Assembly: GCF_012395815.1 (NCBI RefSeq)
Contig: NZ_JAAZQQ010000006.1
Location: 62,001 to 126,000 of the forward strand
DNA: 64,000 bases
Direction: 5' to 3'
DNA from: Roseicyclus persicicus
Lineage (GTDB): Bacteria > Pseudomonadota > Alphaproteobacteria > Rhodobacterales > Rhodobacteraceae
Shown: positions 44,505 to 53,351 of the stretch, one piece after another
Numbering within the stretch: position 1 is the stretch's first letter
Layout: the number at the start of each line of letters is the position of its first letter
The notes under the pieces: generated by a model
Told to the model about the DNA's origin: nothing
Seen by the model: only the letters and a program-made list of their open reading frames with translations
Database searches by the model: none
Made by a program: the position numbers and the translations under genes

Positions 44505-46489
44505 TCCGCCGGCACCCCTTGCGGCACGGGCGCGGCCTTGCCCGCCCCGGCCGCGACGCGGTAGCGCCGGTCGCTGAGGCTCAGGAAGCCGCCCAGCGCC
44601 ATGATGATGGTGCCGCCCCAGATCCAGTTGGCGAAGGGCTTGATCCAGGTCCGCACCGCCCAGCCGCCGTTCGACTGCGGGTCGCCCAGCGTGACGTAGA
44701 CGTCGCGGGTGAAGCCGTTGTCGATACCAGCCTCGGTGGTGGGCATCCCCGCCACCGGGTAGACCCGCCGCTCGGGGTGCAGGAGGGCGACCTCCCGCCC
44801 GCTCCCGGCCTCGCGCACGGCGATGTGGCCCATGGTCGAGATGTAGTTCGGCCCCTGCACGTTCTGCTCGACCGAGACCAGCTCGATCTCGTAGGCGCCG
44901 ACGCGGTAGGGCTCGCCGGCCTGGGCGACGCGGATGTCCTCGACCTGGTAGCCGGTCAGGGCCACCACGCCGAACATGGTGATGCCGACGCCCGCATGGG
45001 CGATCGTCTTGCCCCAGTCCGCCCGTGGCAGGCGCCACAGCCGGGCGACGCGGCCGCCGATGGCCCCGCGCCCGGTGCGGGACCACAGGTCCACCGCCGC
45101 GCCGGCGACCAGCCAGACCGACAGGGCCACGCCGATGGGCGCCAGGATGGAATGGCCGGTGAAGACCGTCCAGGTGAAGAGCCCCAGCGCCAGCGCCAGA
45201 ACCATCGCCGGCACCAGCTGCGCCACCGCGCGACCGATGCGCGCCCGTTTCCACGGCAGCATCGCGCCGATCGGCAGCGCCACGGCCAGCGCGAAGACGA
45301 AGGGCGTGAAGGCCATGTTGAAGAAGGGCGGGCCGACCGAGACGGTGCGGTCCCAGAACATCTCGGTCACCAGCGGCCAGATGGTGCCGATGAAGACCAC
45401 GAAGGTGGAGACGGCCAGCAGCAGGTTGTTCAGCACCAGCCCCGATTCCCGGCTGACGGTCGAGAACACGCCCTTGGCCTCCATCGCCCCCGCCCTGAGC
45501 GCGAACAGGAGCAGCGCGCCGCCCATGAAGACGCACAGGATCAGCAGGATGAACACGCCCCGCTCGGGGTCGTTGGCGAAGGCATGGACCGAGGTCAGCA
45601 CGCCCGAGCGCACGATGAAGGTGCCGATCAGCGAGAAGCCGAAGGCGAGGATGGCAAGCAGGATGGTCCAGCTTTTCAGCGCCTCGCGCTTTTCCACCAC
45701 GATGGCCGAGTGCAGCAGCGCCGCGCCGATCAGCCAGGGCATGAAGGAGGCGTTCTCGACCGGGTCCCAGAACCAGAAGCCGCCCCATCCGAGCTCGTAA
45801 TAGGCCCACCAGGAGCCCAGCCCGATGCCGATGGTCAGGAACACCCAGGCCGCCAGCGTCCATGGCCGCACCCAGCGGCCCCAGGCGGCGTCGACGCGCC
45901 CCTCGATCAGGGCGGCCACGGCGAAGGAGAAGGCCATCGAGAGGCCGACATAGCCGAGGTAGAGGAAGGGCGGGTGGAAGGCGAGGCCGGGGTCCTGCAG
46001 GAGCGGGTTCAGGTCCTGCCCGTTGAAGGGCGGCACCGCGAGCCGCGTGAAGGGGTTCGAGGTGAACAGGATGAAGGCGAAGAAGGCGGCGGCGACCGAG
46101 GACTGCACCGCCAGCACGCGCGCCTTGAGCGTCGGAGGCAGGTTGCCCCCGAACCAGGCCGCGCAGGCGCCGAAGAGCGTGAGGATCAGCACCCACAGGA
46201 GCAGCGAGCCCTCGTGGTTCCCCCAGACGCCGGTGATCTTGTAGATCAGCGGCTTGTCGGTGTGCGAGTTCGCGGTGACGAGGTTTAGCGAGAAATCCGA
46301 GGTCACAAAGGCCCAGGTCAGCGCGGCGAAGCTGAAGGCCGTGAGCAGGAATTGCGTGGTCGCGGCGGGCTCCGCCACGGCCATCCAGGCGGCGTTGCCG
46401 CGGTGCGCGCCGACCAGCGGCACGATCATCTGGAAGATCGCCACCATGAAGGCGAGGATCAGGGCGAAGTGTCCGAGTTCTGTGATCAT
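44501..46489 (-). CDS. ccmF: Cytochrome c haem lyase subunit CcmF
   Basis: A 662-residue polytopic membrane protein, the usual length, which accepts haem from CcmE and attaches it to apocytochrome c with CcmH. The tryptophan-rich haem-handling motif is WGGFWFWDPVENASFMPWL, preceded by GVWGNHEGSLLLWVLIL and HPPFLYLGYVGLSMAF. The C-terminal periplasmic domain holds GPNYISTMGHIAVRE and HPERRVYPVAGMPTTEA. The ATG at 46489 starts directly at the first helix (ITELGHFALILAFMVAIF). Other ccm genes are not in the window. Confidence 0.95.
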   Translation of the reverse strand: MITELGHFALILAFMVAIFQMIVPLVGAHRGNAAWMAVAEPAATTQFLLTAFSFAALTWAFVTSDFSLNLVTANSHTDKPLIYKITGVWGNHEGSLLLWVLILTLFGACAAWFGGNLPPTLKARVLAVQSSVAAAFFAFILFTSNPFTRLAVPPFNGQDLNPLLQDPGLAFHPPFLYLGYVGLSMAFSFAVAALIEGRVDAAWGRWVRPWTLAAWVFLTIGIGLGSWWAYYELGWGGFWFWDPVENASFMPWLIGAALLHSAIVVEKREALKSWTILLAILAFGFSLIGTFIVRSGVLTSVHAFANDPERGVFILLILCVFMGGALLLFALRAGAMEAKGVFSTVSRESGLVLNNLLLAVSTFVVFIGTIWPLVTEMFWDRTVSVGPPFFNMAFTPFVFALAVALPIGAMLPWKRARIGRAVAQLVPAMVLALALGLFTWTVFTGHSILAPIGVALSVWLVAGAAVDLWSRTGRGAIGGRVARLWRLPRADWGKTIAHAGVGITMFGVVALTGYQVEDIRVAQAGEPYRVGAYEIELVSVEQNVQGPNYISTMGHIAVREAGSGREVALLHPERRVYPVAGMPTTEAGIDNGFTRDVYVTLGDPQSNGGWAVRTWIKPFANWIWGGTIIMALGGFLSLSDRRYRVAAGAGKAAPVPQGVPAE

Positions 46490-46567
46490 AGGTCCGAGTT
46501 TAGGCCGGATGCCTGACGCCGCCAATAGGATGCGACACCGTGATCACATCGGATTGACCGGAGGGTT

Positions 46568-46618
46568 TGCGCCGGCTTCGCCGTCGCCGGGGGGCGCGCC
46601 GCTGGCGCGGCGCGGGCC
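46568..46618 (+). repeat. 51-bp GC-rich double-hairpin repeat, copy 2
   Basis: Same element as 23120-23170 (reverse complement), with 49/51 matches. The two differences exchange a C-G for a G-C pair in the small TTC-loop hairpin (GGC-TTC-GCC here). The second hairpin, CGCGCCGC/GCGGCGCG, is identical in both copies. Confidence 0.85.
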
Positions 46619-46668
46619 CGGTTGCGCCGCCGCGCCCGGTGCCCGGCGCGGCCCCCCTGTGGGGCGCC

Positions 46669-46720
46669 CCGGGGGCGCTGCCCCCGGACCCCCGGAGTAT
46701 TTCGGAAGCAAAGATGGGGG
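46669..46720 (+). repeat. Dispersed intergenic repeat, full copy (f)
   Basis: A CGGGGGC-GCT-GCCCCCG hairpin, then GACCCCCGGAGTATTTCGG and AAGCAAAGATGGGGG. It is almost identical to copy (b). It abuts the stop of the aldo/keto reductase but in the opposite orientation to (b), and follows the 51-bp repeat by 50 bases. Confidence 0.85.
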
Positions 46721-47611
46721 TCAGGGGACCTCGTGGCCGAGGGCAGCGGTGTAGATCTCGAACCAGGACTGGCGGTCGAGCGTGACGCGGGTGGCGTCCG
46801 CGAGCGTCGCGATGCGGGCGAGGCTGTTGGTGCCCATCACCGGCAGGATGCGGGCGGGGTGACGCAGGAGCCAGGCGACCGCGACCGCCTCGGGCGTGGT
46901 GCCCTGCTCGGCGCCGATGCGGGCGAGGACGGCGTGGACCGCCGCGCCCTCGGGTCCGAAGAGGCGGCCGCCGGCCAGCGGCGACCAGGCCATGATCGGC
47001 ACGTCGCGCTCCTGCATCCAGGCGACCTCGCCGTTGGTGAAGGGGGCGTGGTGCAGGACCGAGAGCTCGACCTGGTTGGTGGCGAGCGGCGTTTCCATCG
47101 CCGATTGCAGCAGGCTCCAGTCGTGGCGCAGGAAGTTCGACACGCCGACCGCCCGCACCTTGCCCGCCGCGACCAGCGTGTCGAGCGCGCGGCCCGTCTC
47201 CTCGGGGTGCATCAGCGGGTCGGGGCGGTGGATCAGGAGGAGGTCGATCCGGTCGGTTCCCATCGCCTGCAGCGACATCTCGACCGAGGCGGTGATGTGG
47301 TGGGCCGAGGTGTCGTAGTACTTGACCCGCCGGTCGGCGTAGCGGCCCACGGGCGCGATGATGTCGCATTTCGTGACCAGCTCGACCCGGTCGCGCAGCC
47401 CCGGCGCGGCGCGGAAGGCGGCGCCGAGGATGGCCTCGGCGGTGTAGCCGCCGTAGATGTCGGCCTGGTCCATGGTGGTGATGCCCTGGGCGAGGCAGGC
47501 CTCGACCTTGGCCTGCACATGGGCCGCCGAGATGTCGGCGTCGTCGCCGAGGCGCCACATGCCGTAGACGATGCGGCTGAGCTCCAGCGGGCCGACCTTC
47601 ACACGATCCAT
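46721..47611 (-). CDS. Aldo/keto reductase
   Basis: A 296-residue NADPH-dependent reductase of the YdhF-like group. Catalytic-tetrad context is visible in TTMDQADIYGGYTAEAILG (Asp and Tyr), VELVTKCDII (Lys) and DLLLIHRPDPLMHPEE (His). Cofactor motifs are AVGVSNFLRHDW, VAVAWLLRHPARILPVMGTN and the terminal RQSWFEIYTAA. The ATG at 47611 shares a base with the stop of the upstream flavin monooxygenase (TGATG), so the two are coupled. The substrate is unknown. Confidence 0.92.
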   Translation of the reverse strand: MDRVKVGPLELSRIVYGMWRLGDDADISAAHVQAKVEACLAQGITTMDQADIYGGYTAEAILGAAFRAAPGLRDRVELVTKCDIIAPVGRYADRRVKYYDTSAHHITASVEMSLQAMGTDRIDLLLIHRPDPLMHPEETGRALDTLVAAGKVRAVGVSNFLRHDWSLLQSAMETPLATNQVELSVLHHAPFTNGEVAWMQERDVPIMAWSPLAGGRLFGPEGAAVHAVLARIGAEQGTTPEAVAVAWLLRHPARILPVMGTNSLARIATLADATRVTLDRQSWFEIYTAALGHEVP

Positions 47612-48765
47612 CAGCGTCGTTCTCCTGTTCCAAGCGGGGTCGCGGGCGTGCCGGCCGGCACGCGGCCGTAGGCGTGGGGCAGCGAGCAGGTTTTCAGCTC
47701 CGGCATCACCAGCCGCCCGAAGTGTCTGCATTCGTCCATATGCGGGTAGCCCGAGAAGATGAAGGCCCGGATGCCCATCTTGCGGTATTCCTCGATCTCG
47801 GACAGCACCTGGTCGGCCGAGCCCACCAGCGCCGCGCCGCAGCCCGAGCGCGCGCGGCCGATGCCGGTCCAGAGGTGGCGTTCGACGTAGCCGAACTTGT
47901 CGGCGAGCTCCCGCGCCTTGGCCTGGTGCGCGACGCCGAGGGAGCCACTGTCCAGCGCGCGCTCGCGGATGAGTTTCCCCAGCTCGTCGTTCAGTTTCGA
48001 GACAAGGTGTTCCGCATACTCCCGCGCCTCGGCCTCGGTGTCCCGGACGATCATGTGCACGCGGAGGCCATAGTCCAGCGTTCTGCCATATCTGTCAGCG
48101 ACTTGGTGCACGTCCTTCATGCGCTGCGCGATCTGTTCCTTGGGCTCGGGCCACATCAGGTAGACGTCGCAATGCTGGCCGCAGAGCTCCAGCGCGTCGG
48201 GGGAGTAGCCCCCGAAGTAGAGGAGCGGCCCGCCGGCCTGGTAGGGGCGCGCGGGATCGGTGGTCAGCCCTTTGAAATCATAGACTTGTCCGGCGTAATT
48301 GATGTGATCCTGCGTCCAGGCCTGTTTCAGGATCTCGACCACCTCGCGCGAGCGCTGGTACCGGTAGGCGCTGTCGGCCACCTCGCCCGGGAAATCGGAG
48401 GAGATGATGTTCACCGTCAGCCGCCCCTCGAGCATGTGGTCGAGCGTTGCGATGGTGCGCGCGAGCATCACCGGCTGCATCTCGCCGCAGCGGACGGCGG
48501 CGAGGAAGTTGATCCGGTCCGTGATCGGCGCGCAGCCGGCGACGAAGCTGAGCGTGTCCTGCCCGACCTGGTAGGAGGAGGGGCAGAGGATGTTGCGGAA
48601 GCCCTGTGCCTCGGCCTCCTTCACGATGCCGGAGCAATGCGCCCAGCTTGACCGCAGCCGCCCGTCGGGGACGCCGAGGAATTCGTAGTCGTCGGAGCAG
48701 AGCGCCGCGAACCAGCTGACCTCGGAGGCGTCGAGATCGGCGGAGGTGACGGGAACGACGGTCAT
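47611..48765 (-). CDS. LLM-class flavin-dependent monooxygenase (SsuD-like)
   Basis: A 384-residue TIM-barrel oxygenase of the bacterial luciferase superfamily, nearest in look to alkanesulfonate monooxygenase SsuD. Matching features are GIVKEAEAQGFRNILCPSSY, INFLAAVRCGEMQPVMLART, LDHMLEGRLTVNIISSDFPG, YRYQRSREVVEILKQAWT, YFGGYSPDALELCGQHCDVY and ALVGSADQVLSEIEEYRKMG. It uses reduced flavin; no NADPH:FMN reductase or sulfonate transporter is in the window. GGGAGG precedes the ATG. It is divergent from the GntR gene. Confidence 0.87.
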   Translation of the reverse strand: MTVVPVTSADLDASEVSWFAALCSDDYEFLGVPDGRLRSSWAHCSGIVKEAEAQGFRNILCPSSYQVGQDTLSFVAGCAPITDRINFLAAVRCGEMQPVMLARTIATLDHMLEGRLTVNIISSDFPGEVADSAYRYQRSREVVEILKQAWTQDHINYAGQVYDFKGLTTDPARPYQAGGPLLYFGGYSPDALELCGQHCDVYLMWPEPKEQIAQRMKDVHQVADRYGRTLDYGLRVHMIVRDTEAEAREYAEHLVSKLNDELGKLIRERALDSGSLGVAHQAKARELADKFGYVERHLWTGIGRARSGCGAALVGSADQVLSEIEEYRKMGIRAFIFSGYPHMDECRHFGRLVMPELKTCSLPHAYGRVPAGTPATPLGTGERR

Positions 48766-48784
48766 GGGGCAGGCCCTCCCAAGC

Positions 48785-48841
48785 CTTGTGCACTGGACAA
48801 GCTCTAGCAAGCCCGGGCACACTCGATCAATGGTGTATCAA
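48785..48841. promoter_or_regulatory. Candidate operators between the monooxygenase and GntR genes
   Basis: In the 93-base divergent gap, CTTGT-GCACTGG-ACAAG (48785-48801) is a five-base inverted repeat with a TTGT/ACAA core like HutC-family sites. ATCAA-TGGTGT-ATCAA (48826-48841) is a direct repeat close to the GntR start. Autoregulation and control of both directions are plausible but inferred. Confidence 0.4.
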
Positions 48842-48858
48842 TTCCGGGCGGAGGGGCG

Positions 48859-49551
48859 ATGCGCGGGGCGCTGCCGGCATACTTGCGGATCGCCGAGGGG
48901 CTGACGCGGGACATCGGCGCGGGGCGGCTGAAGCCCGGCGACAAGTTGCCGACCGAGCGGGCGATGGCGGCGGGCATGGGCGTGACGGTGACGACGCTGC
49001 GCAAGGCGCTGGCGGTGCTGACCCAGCGCGGGCTCCTGGAGCGGCGGCAGGGCTCGGGGAACTATGTGCGCGCGGGCGATGCGCGGCAGGGGGTCTACGC
49101 CCTGTTCCGGCTGGAGCGGCCCGGGGGCGGCGGGCTGCCGACGGCGGAGCTGTTGTCGCTCGACCGGGTGGACAAGCCCGCGGGCCTCGACCTCGGCAGC
49201 GGGGCGGCCGGGGCGTGGCGCATCCGGCGGCTGCGGTTCCTCGACCATGTGCCGGTCGCGCTGGAGGACATCTGGCTGGATGGCCGGTTCGAGGGGCTGA
49301 CGGCGGCCACCGTCTCGGAGTCGCTCTACCGGAGCTACCGCGACCGGCTCGGCCTTGTCATCGCCCGGGCCGAGGACCGGGTGAGCGTCGGCCCCCTGCC
49401 CGGCTGGACGCCCGCGCGGCTGGGCCTTGCGCCTGGCACGACGACGGGGCTTGTCCAGCGCCGGGCTTTCGACGCAGATGGCCGCATCGCGGAGGTCTCG
49501 ACCACCTGGTTCGACCCCGCCCGCGCGGCCTATGTCGCGCGCATGTCCTGA
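48859..49551 (+). CDS. GntR/HutC family transcriptional regulator
   Basis: A 230-residue repressor-type regulator. The N-terminal winged HTH (~5-75) reads PAYLRIAEGLTRDIGAGRLK, PGDKLPTERAMAAGMGVT and LERRQGSGNYVR. The UTRA effector domain (~95-225) has WRIRRLRFLDHVPVALEDIW and GLVQRRAFDADGRIAEVSTT. UTRA domains often bind phosphorylated sugars or amino sugars, which suits the downstream kinase and nagA. GGAGG lies just upstream of the ATG at 48859. It leads the four-gene amino-sugar cluster. Confidence 0.92.
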   Translation: MRGALPAYLRIAEGLTRDIGAGRLKPGDKLPTERAMAAGMGVTVTTLRKALAVLTQRGLLERRQGSGNYVRAGDARQGVYALFRLERPGGGGLPTAELLSLDRVDKPAGLDLGSGAAGAWRIRRLRFLDHVPVALEDIWLDGRFEGLTAATVSESLYRSYRDRLGLVIARAEDRVSVGPLPGWTPARLGLAPGTTTGLVQRRAFDADGRIAEVSTTWFDPARAAYVARMS

Positions 49552-49570
49552 GCGCAATGGGAGGGCGCGC

Positions 49571-50656
49571 ATGACCCGCTACGGCATCATCGGTTCGGGC
49601 ATGATGGGGCAGGAGCACATCCGCAACATCCTGCTCCTCGACGCGGCCACCGTGTCCGCCTTCGTCGAGCCCGACGACGGCATGGCGGCCGCCACGCTGG
49701 CGCTGGTGCCGCGCGCCACCCGCTGCACCGACATCGCGGCGCTGCTGGCCCGCGACGACGTGGACGCGCTGGTCATCGCCTCGCCCAATCACATGCACGT
49801 GGGCCAGCTGACCGAGATCGCGCGGCTGCGCCCCCTGCCCGTGCTCGTCGAAAAACCGCTCTACACCGACGAGGCGCAGCTGCCCGCGCTGCGCGAGATC
49901 CTGCACGGCTACCCCGCCCCCGCGTGGGTGGCGATGGAATACCGCTACATGCCGCCGGTGCAGCGGTTCCGCGACCTCGCCCCCGAGGCCACCGGCGGCA
50001 TCCGCATGCTGACGATCCGCGAGCACCGCTTTCCCTTTTTGCAGAAGGTGGGCGACTGGAACCGCTTCAACCGCAACACCGGCGGCACGCTGGTCGAGAA
50101 ATGCTGCCATTTCTTCGACCTGATGCGGCTGATCCTCGAGGACGACCCGGTGCGCGTGATGGCGAGCGCGGGCCAGGCGGTGAACCACCGCGACGAGCGC
50201 TACGGCGGCGAGACGCCCGACATCTGGGACCACGGCTACGTGATCGTGGATTTCGCCCGGGGCGCGCGCGCGCTGCTGGAGCTGTGCATGTTCGCCGAGG
50301 GCTCCCGCTACCAGGAGGAGATCTCCGCGGTCGGGCCCGCCGGCAAGATCGAGGCGCTGGTGCCCGGGCCGACGCGGTTCTGGAACTTCGACATCGGCCC
50401 CGCGCCCGTGCCCAAGGTCATCGTCAGCCCGCGCCACCCCTCGGGGCCGGTGGAGCATGACGTGCCGGTGGACCCCGCGCTGCTGAAGGCGGGCGACCAC
50501 AACGGGTCGACCTTCTACCAGCACCAGCGCTTCCTCGAGGTGATCCGCGCCGGCCGCAAGCCCGAGGTGACGCTGCAGGACGGGGCGGCCGCCGTCGCCA
50601 TGGGCCGCGCGGCGCAGCAGTCGGCGGCGACGGGCCAGGCGGTTTCGCTCGCCTGA
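49571..50656 (+). CDS. Gfo/Idh/MocA family oxidoreductase
   Basis: A 361-residue NAD(P)-dependent sugar dehydrogenase-type protein. The Rossmann start is RYGIIGSGMMGQEHIRNILL, and the family motif with the catalytic Lys is VLVEKPLY. VAMEYRYMPPVQRF and NTGGTLVEKCCHFFDLMRLI (with a conserved His near the active site) belong to the C-terminal beta-sheet domain. GGGAGG lies 6 bases before the ATG. It is in a row with the GntR, kinase and nagA genes, so it probably acts on an amino sugar or derived sugar. Confidence 0.9.
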   Translation: MTRYGIIGSGMMGQEHIRNILLLDAATVSAFVEPDDGMAAATLALVPRATRCTDIAALLARDDVDALVIASPNHMHVGQLTEIARLRPLPVLVEKPLYTDEAQLPALREILHGYPAPAWVAMEYRYMPPVQRFRDLAPEATGGIRMLTIREHRFPFLQKVGDWNRFNRNTGGTLVEKCCHFFDLMRLILEDDPVRVMASAGQAVNHRDERYGGETPDIWDHGYVIVDFARGARALLELCMFAEGSRYQEEISAVGPAGKIEALVPGPTRFWNFDIGPAPVPKVIVSPRHPSGPVEHDVPVDPALLKAGDHNGSTFYQHQRFLEVIRAGRKPEVTLQDGAAAVAMGRAAQQSAATGQAVSLA

Positions 50657-50677
50657 GCGCGGGCGTAGGATGGGGCC

Positions 50678-51520
50678 ATGGGCGCACGCATCGACATCGG
50701 CATCGACGGGGGCGGCACCGGCTGCCGGGTGGCGCTGTCGGTCGCGGGCGGGCCGATGACGGAAACCCGCGGCGGGCCGGCCAACATCGTCAGCGACCCC
50801 GCGGGCGCCGAGGCGGCGATACGGCTTGCGCTGACCGAGGCGCTGGCGGCCCGGGGCCTCGGCCTCGACGCGCTGGCCGACGCGCGCATCTGCGCGGGGC
50901 TCGCGGGCGCGCGCCTGCCCGGCGAGGCCGACCGCTTCGCCATCCGCCTGCCCTTCCTCGCCTATGTGGTCGACGACAGCGTGACCGCGCTGGAGGGCGC
51001 GCTGGAGGGGGCCGAAGGCACGCTGGCCAGCCTCGGCACCGGCAGCTTCTTCATCCGCAAGGCGGGCGGCGCGGTGCGCCACATCGGCGGCTGGGGCTTC
51101 CGCCTCGGCGACGAGGGGTCGGCGGCCTGGGCGGGGCGCATGGCGCTGTCGCTGGCGCTGCAGGTCGAGGACGGCCGCCTGCCGCCCGACCCGCTGGCCG
51201 CGGCGCTGGTCGAGGCAACGCCGCCCCACCCCGTGCTCTGGGCGCAGGAGGCGCGGCCGGGCGACTTCGCGCAGCTGGTCAGGATCGTGTTCCGCCACGT
51301 GTCGAGCCCCATCGCCGCGCGGGTGCAGGCGGCGGTGCTGGGCGCGCTGGTCGACGGTCTTGCGGAGGTCGGCCACCGGCCGGGCGAGCCGCTGGTGGTC
51401 ACGGGGGGGCTGGGCGAGATGCTGGGGCCGCACCTGCCCGACGGGCTGCGGGCCGACCTGCGCCCGCCGGCGGGCCGGCCGCTCGACGGGGCGCTGCGGC
51501 TGGCGCGGGCGCTGCCATGA
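50678..51520 (+). CDS. BadF/BadG-type ATPase, probable N-acetylglucosamine kinase
   Basis: A 280-residue ASKHA-fold kinase. The phosphate-1 loop is IDGGGTGCRVAL, the second is SLGTGSFFIRK, the sugar-facing motif is GGWGFRLGDEGSAAW and the adenosine loop is VVTGGLGEMLGPHL. The absence of 4Fe-4S ligands argues against an activase. Located directly before nagA and overlapping it (ATGA), it most likely phosphorylates N-acetylglucosamine to the 6-phosphate that NagA then deacetylates. Confidence 0.85.
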   Translation: MGARIDIGIDGGGTGCRVALSVAGGPMTETRGGPANIVSDPAGAEAAIRLALTEALAARGLGLDALADARICAGLAGARLPGEADRFAIRLPFLAYVVDDSVTALEGALEGAEGTLASLGTGSFFIRKAGGAVRHIGGWGFRLGDEGSAAWAGRMALSLALQVEDGRLPPDPLAAALVEATPPHPVLWAQEARPGDFAQLVRIVFRHVSSPIAARVQAAVLGALVDGLAEVGHRPGEPLVVTGGLGEMLGPHLPDGLRADLRPPAGRPLDGALRLARALP

Positions 51521-52635
51521 CGGTCTACGCGGGCCTCGACCTGCTCGACGGCGACGGGCTCCGCCCCGACATGGCGCTGCGCGTCACCGCAGGTGTGGTC
51601 GAGGAGGTCCGCCCCCGGCGGCCCGACGAGACCGCCACCGACCTCTCCCGCGACGGCACGCGCGCGCTGGTCTGCCCCGGCTTCCTCGACCTGCAGGTCA
51701 ACGGCGGCGCGGGCCTCCTGACCGGTGACTGCACCACCCCCGCCGACCTGTCGCGCCTCGCCGCCGCGCACCGGGCGGGCGGCACCCTCGGGCTTCTGCC
51801 CACCCTGATCTCCGACAGCCCCGCCACCACCGCCCGCGTCATCGACCTTGTCGCCGCCACGCGCGACCCCGCCATCCTCGGCCTGCACCTCGAAGGCCCG
51901 CACCTGACCATCGCGGGCGCCCATGACCCCGCGATGCTCCGCCCCCTCACGGACGCCGACCTCGCGCTTTACCGCGACGCGGCCCGCCGCCTGCCCCATC
52001 TTCTCATCACGCTGGCCCCCGAACAGGTGACGCCCGCCCGGATCGCCGCGCTGGCCGAGGCCGGCGTCCACGTGTCCCTCGGCCATTCTGGGTCGTCCTA
52101 CGCGCAGGCCACCGCCGCCTATGCCGCCGGGGCGAGCCACGCCACGCACCTGTTCAACGCCATGTCCGGCCTGCATCACCGCGAGCCCGGCATGGTGGGC
52201 GCGGCGCTGGATCACGCGGACTGGATCGGCCTCATCGCCGACGGCCACCATGTCCACGACGCCGCCCTCCGCCTCGCCCATGCTGCCCGGCCGGAGTCCC
52301 TCATCCTCGTCACCGACGCCATGGCGGTGGCGGGCACCGACGCGACCCGCTTCACCCTCGCCGGTCGACAGATCACCCGCGCCGGGGGCCGCCTGACGCT
52401 GGCCGACGGCACGCTGGCCGGCGCCGACATCACGATGATCGCCGCCGTCCGCCACATGGCCGAGGCGACCGGCGCGCCGCTGGCCGCGATCCTGCCGCTG
52501 GCCTTCGACACGCCGCACCGGATGCTGACCGGCCGGCCGAACCGGATCGAACCGGGCGCGCCCGCGCGGCTGATCTGCCTGCACGGGGACCGGCTCACCG
52601 CCACCTTGACCGCAGGCGACTGGGAGGCGGCCTAA
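51517..52635 (+). CDS. nagA: N-acetylglucosamine-6-phosphate deacetylase
   Basis: A 372-residue amidohydrolase-fold enzyme that converts GlcNAc-6-phosphate to glucosamine-6-phosphate and acetate. Motifs are ALVCPGFLDLQVNGGAG, LGLHLEGPHLT (metal Glu), HVSLGHSGSSYAQATAAYAA, SHATHLFNAMSGLHHREPGM (metal His, substrate contacts) and the catalytic Asp in LILVTDAMAVAGT. It closes with GAPARLICL. No nagB deaminase is in the window. Its stop overlaps the convergent VIT gene by four bases. Confidence 0.95.
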   Translation: MTVYAGLDLLDGDGLRPDMALRVTAGVVEEVRPRRPDETATDLSRDGTRALVCPGFLDLQVNGGAGLLTGDCTTPADLSRLAAAHRAGGTLGLLPTLISDSPATTARVIDLVAATRDPAILGLHLEGPHLTIAGAHDPAMLRPLTDADLALYRDAARRLPHLLITLAPEQVTPARIAALAEAGVHVSLGHSGSSYAQATAAYAAGASHATHLFNAMSGLHHREPGMVGAALDHADWIGLIADGHHVHDAALRLAHAARPESLILVTDAMAVAGTDATRFTLAGRQITRAGGRLTLADGTLAGADITMIAAVRHMAEATGAPLAAILPLAFDTPHRMLTGRPNRIEPGAPARLICLHGDRLTATLTAGDWEAA

Positions 52636-53351
52636 AGCGCCTGCCCCACCAGCGCGCCGATGGCGCTGGTCGCCGCCATCGCCAGCACGCCCCAGACCGT
52701 GACCCGCGCCGCCGCCCGCCAGCGCGGCGCACCGCCCGCCTGCGCTCCGAGCGCGCCGAGGCCGGCCAGCGCGACCAGCGTGGCCCCCGCGACCCACAGC
52801 TGCAGGGTGTCGAGGGGCGCGAAGCCCCCCACCGCCAGCGGCACCGCGGCGCCCGCGGCAAAGGTCAGGGCCGACACCACCGCCGCCTGCACCGGCTGCG
52901 GCGGCGACAGGTCGGTCAGCCCGATCTCGTCGCGCAGATGCGCGCCGAGGGCGTCCACCTCGGTCAGTTCCTCGGCCACCTGCCGGGCCAGCGCGGGGCT
53001 CAGCCCCCGCGCCCGGTAGATGGCGGCCAGCTCGTCCAGCTCGCCCTTGGGGTTGGCGACCAGTTCCGCCTTTTCGCGCTCCACATCCGCGCGCTCCACA
53101 TCGGCCTGGCTGGAGACTGAGACATATTCCCCCGCCGCCATGCTGAGCGCGCCCGCGACCATCCCCGCGATGCCCGCCAGCAGGATGGTGACATGGTCCG
53201 CCGCCCCCGCCGCCACCCCCATGATCAGCGAGGCGGTCGACAGGATGCCGTCGTTGGCCCCCATCACGGCGGCCCTGAGCCAGCCCGACCGCCCCGACAG
53301 GTGCGGCTCGTGGTGGCTCGACGGTTGCCCGCGGTCGTCGGTATAGGCCAT
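52632..53351 (-). CDS. VIT1/CCC1 family transporter
   Basis: A 239-residue membrane protein with five likely helices. The conserved first helix and metal-binding face are GWLRAAVMGANDGILSTASL with MGVAAG, and AGMVAGALSMAAGEYVSVSS. The cytoplasmic acidic helical insert (DVEREKAELVANPKGELDEL) of iron-storage VIT1-type proteins is present. It probably moves Fe2+ or Mn2+. The start is coupled to the stop of the FAD-linked oxidase (TGATG). Confidence 0.92.
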   Translation of the reverse strand: MAYTDDRGQPSSHHEPHLSGRSGWLRAAVMGANDGILSTASLIMGVAAGAADHVTILLAGIAGMVAGALSMAAGEYVSVSSQADVERADVEREKAELVANPKGELDELAAIYRARGLSPALARQVAEELTEVDALGAHLRDEIGLTDLSPPQPVQAAVVSALTFAAGAAVPLAVGGFAPLDTLQLWVAGATLVALAGLGALGAQAGGAPRWRAAARVTVWGVLAMAATSAIGALVGQAL

